A stretch of DNA of 64,000 nt from Macrolepiota albuminosa (GCA_027475525.1 JAMWFC010000049.1:1179297-1243296), one strand, 5' to 3'; positions 9,275-21,240 are shown, counted from the stretch's first letter. The notes: a model not told the origin generated them from the sequence alone. Numbers and translations: made by a program.

Positions 9275-10755
9275 GCAATTGACTTTTAGAAGATGAAACT
9301 AATTATGATGTTGAGGACCTCAAGCAAAGAGTGGAGGAAAACAAGGCCAAGTTCAATATGGAACAACTGGAGACCTTTGATGCTGTCATGAACTCTGTGA
9401 ACAACAATTTGGGCAGGATGCTATTTATTCACAGTGCTGGAGGATGTGGCAAAACCTTTGTCTGCAATACTCTGGCTGCTGCTATTTGTTCTAATGGAGA
9501 TGTGGCATTATGTGTAGCATCATCTGGCATTGCTGCCTTATTGTTGGAAGGGGGTAGGACAGCTCATTCAAGATTCAAAATTCCCATTCCTGCTCTTGAC
9601 ACATCCATTGCCAATATCAAGAGAGGAACCCAGTTATCACAGCTCATACTTTGCACCAAAGTTGTTATTTGGGATGAAGTTCCAATGCAACACAAAAATG
9701 CCATTGACTCTGTAGATCGTGGCTTCAGAGACATCTTTGATAATGATGTTTCCTTTGATGGAGTTACTGTGGTTTTTGGAGGGGACTTTAGACAAACTCT
9801 TCCAGTGGTTCCATATGGACTCAGGAGCAGATGATTGCTGCTTCATTCAAAAGGGGCCGACTTTGGAATCATATTCAAGTCCATTACTTGGTCCAAAATA
9901 TGCGGTTGGAGCAGACTGTAGACAATATTGCTCATGCAGCTTGGTTGTTGGATGTTGGTGCAGGGAAAAATCTAGGACCTGGAGAAATAGTCAAACTGCC
10001 TGAAAGGATGATCTGTGATGACAATTCTATCACTGGATTGATTTCTTTCACATATCCTAATATTGGTCATCCTCAAAATGATCAGTATTATCTGGACCAG
10101 ACTATTCTCTCTGGCAAGAACTCTGATATAGAGGAGATCAATGCAGAAGTTCTAGAGAGGTATCCAGGGAAAGAAAGGATTTTACAGAGTGCGGATTCTG
10201 TTCTCTCTGATAACTGATAACAGGAATCCTGATGGCCTTGTCTTATATCCTGTGGAATATCTCAACTCTTTGAAAGCCAGTAGTTTGCCTTTGGCTAAAC
10301 TGGCTTTGAAAATTGGAGTTCCTGTCATGCTCCTCAGAAATCTGGACACAACCAAAGGACTTTGCAATGGAACAAGAATGATTGTTACTCATATCAGCAC
10401 CAGAGTCCTCAGATGTTGTATTATCAGTGGAGATGCCAAGTTTGCAGGTTCAACTGTTTTGATTCCAAGAATCAATCTAGATGCTTCTGAAGAGGATTTG
10501 CCCATACCATTACGCAGGAGACAGTTTCCAATTCGATTGGCCTTTGCTATGACTATTAACAAGTCTCAAGGGCAATCAGTCAAGCATGTTGGATTGGACC
10601 TTCGATCACCTGTTTTTACACATGGCCAACTTTATGTTGCACTTTCTCGATGCACATCAGGAGATCGTATCAAGGTGATTTTATCAGAAGAAAATACATC
10701 AAAAACAACTGCAAATATTGTATATCAAGAAGTTCTCAATGGTTTACAAATGTAA
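9275..10755 (+). pseudogene. Helitron PIF1-type helicase domain
   Basis: Superfamily 1B PIF1-like DNA helicase half of the Helitron protein. Visible motifs are Walker A GGCGKT (about 9439), Walker B VIWDE (about 9664), GGDFRQTLPV (about 9778), INKSQGQ (about 10555) and YVALSR (about 10633), in the normal order. Two frame breaks occur: a lost base near 9822, and a 7-bp tandem duplication of TGATAAC near 10208-10221 that is absent from the related copy at 36081-37290. The helicase would unwind the donor strand during rolling-circle transposition; as it stands the gene is broken. Confidence 0.92.
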
Positions 10756-10985
10756 GTGTGATTGTTAATTAACTACTTATTACTAACTTTATATTTTAGC
10801 ATCTAACTTGATACTGTACATATAACTTGGAATTGTAGCATTATTTCTTGGGTTTTACAAATGTGAATGTGATTGTTAATTACTTATTACTAACTTTTAT
10901 ATTTTAGCATCTAACTTGATATTTGTTGATACTATACTAATAGAATATATATAACTTGAAATTGTAGCATCATTTCTTGATAAAT
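10751..10985 (+). repeat. Tandem duplication in Helitron 3' region (~112 bp unit)
   Basis: Two adjacent units begin ATGTRARTGTGATTGTTAAT and run to GTAGCATYATTTCTTG, at about 10751 and 10863. The same pair is found at 37290-37525 in the second Helitron, so the duplication predates their separation. Confidence 0.85.
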
Positions 10986-11083
10986 GTCAAACTCTCTATT
11001 TGTTGACAACTTATGCTGGAATCAGTAAGACATAATAAAAGTAAGATTATGATAGAAGCTGAGTTACTAAGATACATATTTGG

Positions 11084-11240
11084 AACCCCTAACTGAACGA
11101 AGTGAGGTTGGGGTAGAGACTGAATTACTTATATACATACTTGGAGCCCTAACCAAACGAAGTGAGGTTGGGGTAGAGGCTAAGTTACTTATACATACTT
11201 GGAGCTCTAACTGAACAAAGTGAGGTTAGGGTAGAGGCTT
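11084..11240 (+). repeat. ~60-bp tandem repeat in Helitron 3' region (about 3 units)
   Basis: Units share ACGAAGTGAGGTTGGGGTAG followed by TTACTTATAYATACTTGGAG. Three units here compare with two at 37624-37730 in the other Helitron copy, so the number varies between copies. Confidence 0.85.
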
Positions 11241-11274
11241 AGTTGGGGGGGGGGGTTTGGGGGCAAAGCCCTCA

Positions 11275-11317
11275 ACAAGCTATGAAATTCGTGCTGAAGG
11301 CATGAATTGTAGCTCAT
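11275..11317 (+). mobile_element. Helitron 3' terminal hairpin (copy 1)
   Basis: A long palindrome with a 3-nt loop follows a G-rich tract and a short GGGGGCAAAGCCCTC stem. Arms run from AAGCTATGAAATTCGTGC to GCATGAATTGTAGCTC. It is a mutated version of the near-perfect hairpin at 37756-37798 and marks the 3' end of the Helitron. Confidence 0.8.
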
Positions 11318-11399
11318 TTGAAATATATTTTTGATACTCTGCCAATTTATTTTTTATTTATAAATTATTTTTATTATTTTTTAAAATTAGAAAAAAAAT

Positions 11400-12060
11400 G
11401 ATTAATCTATGCACAGCTATAATTTGACTATTGATTAATCTAAGCAAACCACCAATAAATAACTGTTAATTTATTAACTTACTTGGGCCTATCTAGAGAT
11501 AGGATCCATTGTAGTATCCAGTATTCACTGCATAGAATTTGCAGATATTTTGTGTAGTCTCCAATTATTATCAAGTTGATTTCTATTTTATAACTGTTTA
11601 TTCTTTACCTATACTTGGCTATTTTTAAATGTAGTATCTATTGTAGTATCCGGTATTCACTGCATAGTATTTGCAAGTATTCTGTGTAGTATCCAATCAT
11701 TATCAAGTTGATTTTCATTTTATAACTACTTTTGATTTGCTTTCCACTTGTCTCATACAAGTTTCCATCATATAACTGTCAATTAGTCATCTACTTAGCT
11801 GTCCATCTCTATATAGTATCCATTGTAGTTTCCAAGATTCATTACATAGATTTTGCAGTGTTTCTGTTTAGTATCTGACTATTATTGAATTGATGTCTAT
11901 TTAATAACTGTTTATTTATAACCTACTTGGCTGTTTATTGTTATATATTATCTGTTGTAGTATCCAGAATTCGTAGCACAGAATTTGCAGTGTTTCTGCA
12001 TAGTATCCAACAATTATTAAATTGATTTCCATTTAATAACTATAGTCTTTACTACTGATT
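11400..12060 (+). repeat. ~132-bp minisatellite (about 4.5 units)
   Basis: The core GTAGTATCC recurs at about 11511, 11643, 11825 and 11957 (spacing 132, 182, 132). Each unit reads through ATTCACTGCATAG, TTTGCAG, TATTATCAAGTTGATT, TATAACTG and ACTTGGCTG in the same order. The 182-bp unit has about 50 extra bases. A partial unit precedes the first full one. No coding content. Confidence 0.85.
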
Positions 12061-13188
12061 CTGCTTGTTTTAACATGTATTTAGACAACTGCTCGATTTT
12101 CACCTGTTTCCGTTTCTGGCACCTGTAGTATCTGTGGATACTGCTGTATCTAGTATCTACAATAGATGCAGCAGATTTCCACTTTATAACTGCTTACTTT
12201 CCACCTTTTTGGAAATCCGGCACATGCAATATTGGTGGATACTGCAGTATCTAGTATCTATTAAGCTTCTTAGTAGAAATGCATGCTGAGGAATCTGAGA
12301 ATGGTGAATTCACAATGTTAAACACAATGTACTAGTATAGATTTGAGTGTTGTCATGCGCAATCAGGAGATTCTGTGGGTGCGTCCGCGCCTGGGACTCA
12401 AGATACTAACAAATTACTGCAGACATCGTTGGTGGTAGGCTAACACTGGCTACGTAGACTACGCGCACAAGGCACCAGACAGACATGGGCCACATGGTAA
12501 GTTTGCTGGCTATGTAGACTACGCCATATCCATGACACTCACCTTCTATTTGCGTGTACTCGGAGGTCCGCTATATCTTTATGGGTTCCTGTAAGCATAG
12601 TCCATTGTATTTTGATTAGACTGTGGGCCTGTGGATCGAACTAGTATGGCTGGCTGGGGACTGCTGTTCTAGCACCACAACCAACTCCTCCAGTGGCACA
12701 GGCGACATCAAGCCCCGTCTTGGGCTCGTAGGAATCACAGACTACTACAAGGATTCCAGTCATGAGCTGGTGGATTTTAGACTTGGGGAGCCTGAGATGG
12801 AGTCGGAGCCGGAGATGGGGGTGCGCCTGTGACAGGGGGAAGGGGGGACAACAATGCGTGGGGATGTATATAAAGCATAGGGTGACCTACCATTGGGAAT
12901 TGCAAAGGAGCTTGTATTCCTGGCCATGAATCGGCCTCTTGGATACCACTATAAATCTGAAGCAATAGGTATCAATCGGTATCTTCATTGTAGTCATAAA
13001 TCCATCAAGGTGTCGTAGTACAAACAGGAATCAAAAATCAATCTTGTACCAAGAAAAAGCAGGTTGTGAAGCGGGGTACAAGTACAAGCGTTTCAGAGAA
13101 GATGAGCAGAAGGGAAAACGGCTAAGTAGCTGATAATTCAACAGGCATGCGCAAAGCAAGAAACATTATCCAATCCTCAATTGCAATT

Positions 13189-13308
13189 CCTGGCCTCGGG
13201 TTATCCAGCGTCGAATTGGTTTTCGAGTCGAAAAGGCCATATATTCAGCCTGGCCTCGGGTTATACAGCGTCGAATTGGTTGTGGAGTCAAAAAGGCCAT
13301 ATATTCAG
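13189..13308 (+). repeat. 60-bp tandem duplication
   Basis: Two consecutive 60-bp units each start CCTGGCCTCGGGTTATMCAG and end GGCCATATATTCAG, with only a few differences. No function is evident. Confidence 0.9.
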
Positions 13309-13582
13309 TCAAGCAAACAAGAAAAGAACAAAAAATAAACGGTATTCCGCAGAGATCTTCCATCCAGTCTTGATAAATACAACGTCGGCACACCTTCTTG
13401 AGCGTTCATGAATTTCATATGGTGTTGGAGGGCAATGACTGTCGTCCCACTAGGCAGCCTCGCCTTTAAAAATCAGCCCATCACATCGCGCACCTTCATC
13501 TCCAGGAGCTCCACACCCCTCTCCTCCACTCATACCAGAACCGGCACCCACGCCAGCAGCTGCATCATCCCACCTCCCGCCG

Positions 13583-15999
13583 TCATGGAGTCCCCCAGCC
13601 ATACCACGACCCCAGTCCTTGTCCCTGCGCTTCTTCTCTACAAACGCCAATACCAGCACCTCCCGCGGAACCCGCATCTCTCGAATCTCCTTCAGCGCCC
13701 TCCTCACTCTTGCTCCCATCCCAACCGGTCAAGCTCGAGAACTTGGATGAAGGAACTGAAATCCAACAAGGCACAAGCGGGAAGAAGAACCCGCCGGCAT
13801 CTGTGCCTGTGTTTACGGTTTCATCTGTGCTCGTACTGATTTGGTGCGCTTGTGGGGTCAAAGCCAAGCTTAACCTGGAGGGAGAGGAAGCGTCGACAAT
13901 GCTCTTAGACTTTGCCGAGCTCGTGCTCCATTGCTGCTCGTGTTCATGTCTGTGCTCCAACTCCCTCTGCATGACAGCCGTATATTCATCCCTTCCCCGT
14001 TCTGCCTCCAAAGGAAAACTCTAGAGAAAAGGTAAAACTCGACGACAATTATTCACAGAGTAAGATTCCTACCTGAAAATACCTTCTCTCCGTGTCCTCA
14101 CGAACCTTACCATATTCTACCCCTCCTGACGTTCCATAGCCATGTGTATACCACTCGTATGGAAGTGGCTGGCACTGTTCATCGATAAACCGAGAGCCTG
14201 GAGGCCACAAGCTCATGTTCGTGCTCGTGTATGTATGTTGTTCCTGTTGGTGCTGCGGCAATGGTGGTGAAGCTGGAAAATCGGGATAATAAAAATTTTG
14301 GGCGTTACTCGCAGTGGTCGAAGCAGACGGCATGTCGGAAACAACGCTGGAATTTAGGCCGGTCGACATGTGCCCTCCATCCTCATCAAAGTCGTAACCT
14401 TCCATTGATGGCGAACCCTGTTCCTGCACATCGAATTTCTGCTTCAAAGGACCAGAAATCGTGCCCATCTGACTCTCTCCATCCTTCCTGAAGCACGCAT
14501 CCATACGTGTAAGCGGAAGCGACACTGACACTGTCTCCCTCCTCGGCATCTCCTTGTTCCTTTCACCATCCGAATCTGATCCAATCAAACCTGGAACCGA
14601 AGCGCTCGAACAATGTCTCTTTCGCATCCTTGTTCCTTGTGCGTTGCCATGTCCTTTCGCATTCCTGCGTCCGAGCTGACCTTGCTGATTCCCGCGTGTA
14701 TACACACCCTGCATCTTATTTTGCACTCGTGGCACCCCGACCCTCATACCTGGTGCTGGTTGCGCTTGTCCCTGCGCCAACTCTGCATAATAGGACTCAG
14801 GTGAGCTTGGCGGTGCGACCGAAGGGGATAATGTCAACGTGGGTGAAAGGGGCAAAAGAGCTGGACTGCGTGGTGTCGACGCCGGCGTGGGGGAGGGAAC
14901 AGGTGGGGCAGGGTTGACAGTGATTTCCAGCGGGAGAGGTTTCGTCCTGAATGTATGTTCGAGGTTGGCAGTAGTGGTGCAGGGAATGTCGACTTTATTG
15001 ACGGCACTAGAACTTTCATCATTGTCTTCGTCGACGCTGTGCCTCTCATTGATTGATAATTTCCATTCGTGCCTCTCCCAGGCTTCCACTGCTTCCACAA
15101 GCTCAGCACCCTTCTTACCCTCGACCAAAAAACTGACAATCTTGTTAACCCGCTCTTTGTCTTGCTCCTTGTCCCTAAGAGTGGCGGGGCCGGCTTTGGC
15201 TATAGACTTGACCCTCTCCGTCTTGACCTTCCTCATCGGCAGTCGTCCTCGCATTGAACGAGCTTTAATCGTGCCTGAATTTTGCTTCCCTTTTCCCTTC
15301 TTCCTCGACGTGACGCCCGAATCATTGTCGTTATCTATATCTTCTTCCTCATCCTCGCCATCTTCTAATTCTTGCACCTCCCCATCCCTTGCCCGATCTG
15401 GCGGGTCCTTTGTACTCACACTTAATTTTCGTCTCCCCCGTTCCCCACCATGGTCGAGCACGTAGCACCTTTGCTTTGCATTCGCAGCGGCATTGGCACT
15501 GGGTTGAAAACGCCAGTCAGGGTACCGATGTCGATGCTCGACCTGGGCCTGCACAGCTTTGGCTTCCCAAGCGTCACGTTCGAATTTGGGGAGATTCTTC
15601 CAATACATTACTGTATGTGTAAATAAACTTTAGCGAGAGTATGACTAGAAGACAATGATAACGCACCTACGATCTTTGATAAATTGCTGTGATTACCTTG
15701 GACATTTATTGGAACTTGCTGCTCGCGAATAAACGAGGATCGGAAGAGGATGAAGGCGTTGGGCGGACGGGGTATATAGGACGCATCGCGTCGTTTGCCA
15801 TGGTACGTTCGTATTGGTCCTGTAAAGGTATGTGACTGCTCGAACAGAGGAGGCATCTCTGTCAAGAACGTGTATGTCATACCTGAAGGCGGGTCGACAA
15901 GCGGCGGCATGTCTATAGAAATAAAATTAAATGTAATGCACAAAGCAAAACACACGAACCATCTGCCGGTTCCTCGTTGTGATCCTGGGTAGGAGTCAT
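13583..15999 (-). CDS. HMG-box transcription factor (pcc1/prf1-like)
   Basis: Spliced model on the minus strand: exons 15999-15960, 15912-15883, 15819-15667, 15610-14073 and 14020-13583, with introns of 47, 63, 56 and 52 nt, all GT-AG. Frames join exactly and give about 732 residues. An HMG box starts near residue 35 (YIPRPPNAFILFRS, GNHSNLSKIV) and continues across intron 3 (MYWKNLP, WEAKA, HRHRYPDWRF), the form known from basidiomycete mating and dikaryon regulators that bind pheromone-response DNA. The rest is acidic, basic and Pro/Ser-rich, with a basic cluster after the box. The last exon is uncertain: another frame at 13719-13450 (RRALKEIREMRVPREV) looks more protein-like, so a further intron near 13740 may change the C-terminus. 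Confidence 0.85.
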
Positions 16000-16578
16000 G
16001 GCGCACTAGAGATAGCATAAGAGTAGTTCCTTGAAATAGAGCATACTAACCAGGCTTTGCAAGTCAGTATTGGCAATATAAAGAGACAAGGTATTCAGGG
16101 ACAAAGACAAATTGCAATAGCATCGCGATTTGCCAGAACGTGCCCTGGATGACGTATCCCGAAAGATCACAGATAAGATTACAACTTTACAAACTACAGT
16201 ATATACAACGTGAACAAGAACTCGTCTCGGGTGCAATCTTCGCAATCAGCAATCGAGCTCAGCAAATGGACGAAGTGGACAACTCACCTTTCGTGACAAC
16301 GCTGTATGCCTCAATCTTATGGGTATCCTGATTGCCATCATCATTGACCTGCTGCGATAAATAACATTGGCATTCAATACGAAGCGTCACTTACCTCTCC
16401 GTCGTCCTTCTTACTTCCGTTTGATGAATGCGCGACACGTGCCACGTGGGGTGGTAAGGTTTGGATAGTTCACACGTGGTAGCTGTTTGTCTGGTTCTGT
16501 TTCGATCAGAGTGAGCTTTTTGTCTGGAGCGTCCGCACGATTTCCTTTTCTGATCCTAACCACCATGGCGCAGGTTCC
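16000..16578. promoter_or_regulatory. Shared upstream region of two divergent genes
   Basis: About 580 bp separates the HMG-box gene (minus) from the Zn2Cys6 gene (plus). The minus strand carries good splice sites, GTAAGT at 16394 and GTGAGT near 16288, with a plausible acceptor (TGTAG) near 16200. These may be non-coding 5' leader exons of the HMG-box gene. An open plus frame at about 16030-16331 has no recognisable domain. Confidence 0.4.
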
Positions 16579-17500
16579 ATGGCGCCTGAGCAGCCCAAGC
16601 CTGCGGACCCGTCTAACTACCCGCCGCCCCTGCCCTTTCCCCCACCACAGGAGCCCGCATACATGATGTTCCATCCCGCACAGGGCATGGTCTACTACCC
16701 CAACCCCCCGTCCCAGCGTACGTCCTCCAGTTACGTGTTATTGTCTGACTGACTCTGTTCCCAGTGAATGCCCCAGCCCGCCCGAAGCGCAAACAAGTCA
16801 AGATGGCGGTATGTCTTTGCTTGGTTGCGTGTGCCTGTACTGACGTGAGCAGTGCACAAACTGCGCCAATGCCTGCAAGCGCTGTGACAACGGCCGTCCG
16901 TGCGCGCGCTGCCTCAAGTACAATGCCCCATGTGTCGACGGTCAGCGCAAGGAACGCAAGAAGGGCATCAAGCGCGGCCCCTACAAAAGCAGGAAAAAGC
17001 TCCCTGCCCCTGACGTCATCCCCGCTGACCCCGCCGCCCCCGACCAAGAATGGCTCCCTGCTGCCGTCCCACACGCCCTGCCTCCCAGCTACGTCCCCGC
17101 AGACGGCCACCCGCCCCTCGGCTTCTACCCAATGTACTACCTGCCTCCTGACTTCAGCCATTCCCCCCCTCCGCCCGCCGCCCACAACGCCCAGCAGTCT
17201 ACCGCAGCCCCACCCCACGGTTTTCCCTACTTCCTTCCCCCATACGCCTACTTCCCCTACCCTGGCCTGTTCTATCCCCCACCTCCTGCCCCGGCGCAGG
17301 CAGTCACGAGCAAGCATAACAAGCCTGGCGCAGGTACCACGTCCCCCGCGTCCTCGTCCACTGACCCAAATGTCCCAGCTCCCGTCCTCCCTGTCCCGTC
17401 TGGTCTCGCCCCAGAGAAGAAGAGGAAGAGTGCACAGGGCGAGTTGACCAAGAAGATGCCCGAGGTTCCTGCTGTACACGCCGAATCTGTCAGTGAATGA
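16579..17500 (+). CDS. Zn(II)2Cys6 transcription factor
   Basis: Three exons: 16579-16717, 16765-16808 and 16853-17500 (introns 47 and 44 nt), giving 276 residues. A Pro-rich N-terminus precedes a basic RPKRKQVKMA stretch and a binuclear zinc cluster with spacing C-x2-C-x6-C-x5-C-x2-C-x6-C, then a conserved basic tail (RKERKKGIKRGPYK). The C-terminal half is rich in Pro, Tyr and Ala, as in activation regions. The second intron sits just before the first cysteine. An upstream ATG at 16565 is out of frame and overlaps the start, so it may act as a small uORF; the start at 16579 was chosen because its frame leads into exon 2. Nuclear DNA-binding regulator; targets unknown. Confidence 0.88.
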
Positions 17501-18753
17501 AGGACCTGCGTGTTTGGGGATTTGTTTGTGTCTTTTTTCTTTGTCTTTTTTTTCGTGCGTGTTGATTATTTGATTATGATCGTGAACTTTGAACACACCC
17601 CTCACCCACTCCTCCCTCCCCACCTCTCATCCTCTTATGCCACACTACCACACACCCAACACCCACTCCTCATATACCCATACACACCTTGCCGTTGGAT
17701 CCAGATGTTTTTTTTTCTTGATAGGACGTTCTCAATCTTGTTTTTTTTTCTTGAGCCCTTATATTGATTCTTGATTACACATCCCTACGCCCTTCCCCTT
17801 CCCCCCAGCGCCTCATTTGTGTTTCCCGTGCTGTGGCTGTGCTCCCATCTTATCCTTTGTCTTACGTTCTACGTCTTACGTCTTATGCCCCTGCCTCCCC
17901 TCACACTCGCTACACCCACACCCACCTGCGTGCACGCATACACACATGCTTGGCTTCGTGTATGATATCCTGTAAATATATGTAATAATACCTATCATTG
18001 TGTTGTTTTTGTTTTTGTGTGGTTGGTTGGTTTGAGTTGAGTTGAGTTGGTTTGCATGTGTGCCTGCGGTTGCTTGTTTCTTGGAGAGTTGGTCTTGTGG
18101 TTTGGGGTTCGTGGTTGTTAAGAGAGGGTAAGGCGAAGAAAAGGCAAAGAAATAGAAAATGTTCGAAAGCCAGTGCTGAAGAAATGAGGTGTTTTATAGC
18201 CAATGACGATTTTTGCAAACTGACCCATGCATCCGTACTTGTGTGGCGCTGTGTGGTGTATGGGGATGCATCATGTATTTATGTGTGTTGGGATCATGGA
18301 AGGCAGTTGTGTTGATGACGGCAATCAAAAACCTCCGTCCCCACGTTTGGGCGCTAGGTATGTGCATGGATAGGCTGCGCCAGCGTCCATATATCTGTGT
18401 GTCTCGTGAACTCGGCCCCTTTCAGGGAGAACATGTGAGGGATGTGACACCTTGCAGCTGGAAGTGATAGTGATCCCGTCGGTTACTAGCCTGTAGCTTA
18501 AATTCGGATTCTGGTAACTCGGAGAGTATCTCAAGAGAACATGTGAGATTGCATCTGTGCCAAACCTTAATTTCTTCCATGTGGTACTATGACCTGAGCA
18601 TGAAGCTTTGAAACAAAAAATATATTGACTTGACGTATCCCAAAGAGGCGGAAATGGCGCCTAAGGATGATAGACATCAAAGGCTGACACAAAGATTGAA
18701 TGTGATAGGACAAAAGGGGGAAGTACAAGAAACAGTGAGTATACTTGGTGAGA
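17501..18753. other. 3' flank and intergenic region
   Basis: T- and C-rich sequence follows the Zn2Cys6 stop codon with several T-runs, probably 3' UTR. The remainder up to the stop codon of the minus-strand gene at 18754 contains only short open frames with no recognisable product. Confidence 0.6.
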
Positions 18754-19943
18754 CTAAAGTTGAGCAAACGTCTTAGTTCTTGCAAGACCCTTCGAGCCAA
18801 CCTCCTTCCTCTGCAACCACACACCAAGTCCATAATCAGACTCGTCATCCGATATGGGTGGAGTAACCTGACCAGGGAGCACAACAGGTGGGCGGTCCTC
18901 TGTTGTAATCATGCTCGCTGCATTTGGGTATAGTCGAGGATCGTAAGCCTGGAGTGGGACAGGGCATTGTGGATACGGCTGGGGAGCATCAGTAAGAGAA
19001 TCTCCTGCAGGCACGGTATACGTGGCTTTGACTGAGAGTTTGATTCGTTTGGGACCATCGCTGGTAGAAGCGGAAACAGCAAGGTTGGGTGTCGAAGGCG
19101 AGCGCTCCAGTGCACGCTTCTTACCGGCCCAAATACCCAAAATCGGAGGCGGTGTATGAACTGAAAGGATGGAAGCGTTGACATTGTGTTTTGCGGGGCC
19201 CTCTTGCCTGTCCAAGGATGTTTGAAGTGCCTGTAAGCTCTCCTCTAATTTCTTCCTCTCCCTCTCTTGAGTCTCCTGCAAATGCCATTCCACAAGTTTC
19301 CCTGCTTCTTCACCACACAACCTCTCCTGCTCTTGCCACTCCTCCTCCATGCGGAGTTTTGCTTGGACCTTGTCAAGGTGCCGGAAGTATGGAAGACGGT
19401 TATTGACGAGGTATTCACGCTGCTGGGCAGTGGGGACGGTCTCCCATTTCATAGTTCGATATGGGTATCCAGTGTTCCTCGTGTCGTACTCCTCCATTGT
19501 CTGCCAGTCTATCTCACGCAATTGTAAATCAGCCTCTTCTTTTGAGACCCAGCCCAGGTTCAAAAGGCAGCGCAATGTCTTGCCCGGAATGAAGATGTGC
19601 GGGGTCAATCGGAGCCGGTATTCATACTCAGAGATGGCATTGTAAGGGTCAAAAAATTTGGCAATGGGTGAAAAGGGATGGGAAGAGGATGCTGGAAAGG
19701 CAAAGTCACGAACTTTGATGTTGAGTTCCTTTAAATCTTCAAGTATGGTCTGAGATTCGGGCTCTATGATTTCCGTCAGTGCTGGAGAAAGCGCTCGCGT
19801 GTCCTGGATTGGTTGGACTGGCTACGAAACACATCAGTACTAAAGTCCATATCTGGGGAAATGGGACTTACTAGGCTGCTGGGAGCATCAGAAGGGGAAT
19901 GCCTTTCAAATGGTACCCAAAACGGGTTATGAGATGTTGACAT
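18754..19943 (-). CDS. Conserved-looking coiled-coil protein of unknown function
   Basis: Two exons on the minus strand, 19943-19872 and 19821-18754, separated by a 50-nt GTAAGT...GTAG intron, give 379 residues. The N-terminus is MSTSHNPFWVPFER. The middle has an aromatic, charged block (SEYEYRLRL, HIFIPGKTLRCLLNLGW), then a long E/Q/R-rich helix of about 60 residues ending in LEESLQALQTSL, typical of a coiled coil. The C-terminus is Ser/Pro-rich with a short basic patch (GPKRIKL) that could be a nuclear signal. No catalytic motif, signal peptide or membrane span is visible. I do not recognise the family. Intact frame and clean splicing support a real gene. Confidence 0.75.
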
Positions 19944-20308
19944 TACAATAGTAAGCTCAGAGCGCCAACAACGAGGTCGAGAAAGTAAAAGTGAAGATTT
20001 GGCAAGAGAGAGATATGGTGCTCGTGATTTATGTGTACGCATGTTGGCTAGAGTCAGAGAAATAGGCCTTTGTGGTTGAAACGTTGATCAGTCAACGTTC
20101 AACACTTGTTTACTTGTGTAGTCGACGAAAACGCGGGTTCCGAGGGTAAGAAGCGTTATCGGAGGCCTCTGCGCATACAAGCAGTCATACCTGCAGACCA
20201 TCAAGACATCAGCGGCCGTTTCCAATTCAACGCCATGACACGGGTAGAGGTTGGGTCGGAAACAGTAGGGCCGAAGTCTCAGTCAGTCGCGTTACACGCA
20301 TGTTGATT

Positions 20309-21240
20309 GCATTGTAACCCATGCAACGGTTTTGCAGAAAATTTTCTTTCAGCCATGCAACGGTCTTGCACCCATTCCACCACAGTCCCCAGTCAGGTCA
20401 GCGCAGAGTCACTCACACACAGTTCATCAGTAATCTGACACCCTTCGCAGAGTAGTGATTTGTCCTCGTCACAGCTGTCCTGCTCAGTTTTTTGGCATCA
20501 CTACTCTCAGAAGTAAGGTTGATTTCACAGTTGTCAGCAGTTGATCAGTCTTCTCATTATCAAAAGCAGTTTATAAACGAACACTCGCACAAAGGAATTA
20601 ATTATAATTCGCGAGTCGGGTCTTCACAGTAAGCGACAGTCAGTGCATTGACGTGCTATCGCTAAACTCAATCATACTTCTTCCGGTACTAGAATTTTTA
20701 TTAGCGTAGTCTTACTTTCTTCGCGCACCCTCCCACCTCTCCCTAAAATATCTTGAACTTTTATTCGTATTACATACTACATGTGTACAGCCACAGCTAC
20801 GTTTTGCCGCTTCAAGTAAAAAATTTAAAAAGTGGTCGTCTCGGCGGCCGATTGGGCGCTAAAAACTTTGATTACTCTGTCCTATCCAAACTCTCATCAA
20901 AATCTCGCATAGAGCTGCAGAGGTCCTGTAACAACCGTGACTCCCTTAGTTACCTTAGTTTTGTAATGGCTTTACCTTGTGATTGTCTTTGCTATTGGGT
21001 ACTTAGTTTGCTGAGACTATATAAACTAGTTCAGTGCTAGAGTACCGTAGCTTCTTCCCAATTATCAGGACTTAACCCGGTTCTATCTATTGCATGAAGA
21101 CTCTGCTCTCTTGTGGTAACACCGTCACAGACGCTGTTCCCACATATTTTGAACCTCTCAAAAGTCCTACTTACTAGCTTACTGCTCAACTCCCGTGCTT
21201 TGGCCTCCCTCAGTCTGATCAACTGCGGGAATCCAACCTC
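20309..21240 (+). repeat. Probable LTR and leader of a retrotransposon fragment
   Basis: The stretch opens TGTAACCCATGCAACGG and carries two near-copies of ATGCAACGGTYTTGCA, then promoter-like T-rich sequence with TATATAAAC near 21020. It leads into a Gag-like frame at 21241. The second LTR is missing, so the LTR end cannot be fixed. Call is tentative. Confidence 0.35.

Larger units (their letters stand above)
11318..13450. other. AT-rich intergenic stretch without recognisable genes
   Basis: No coding region is supported here. It holds the ~132-bp minisatellite (11400-12060), a further pair of related units around 12120-12265, and a 60-bp duplication at 13189-13308. The short open frames at 12623-12832 and 13147-13338 have no recognisable domain. 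Confidence 0.7.

Noticed and set aside
12623..12832. 69-codon frame after the minisatellite
   Set aside because: No domain, no homologous text and no splice context.
14613..15465. Plus-strand frames opposite the HMG-box gene
   Set aside because: Shadows of the long minus-strand exon, with no domain or splice logic of their own.
16140..16331. Small plus-strand gene between the two regulators
   Set aside because: The frame is open but has no recognisable domain, and minus-strand splice signals overlap it; left as undecided intergenic sequence.
16613..17623. 336-codon minus-strand frame opposite the Zn2Cys6 gene
   Set aside because: Long only because of high GC; the plus strand encodes a perfect zinc cluster across two introns.
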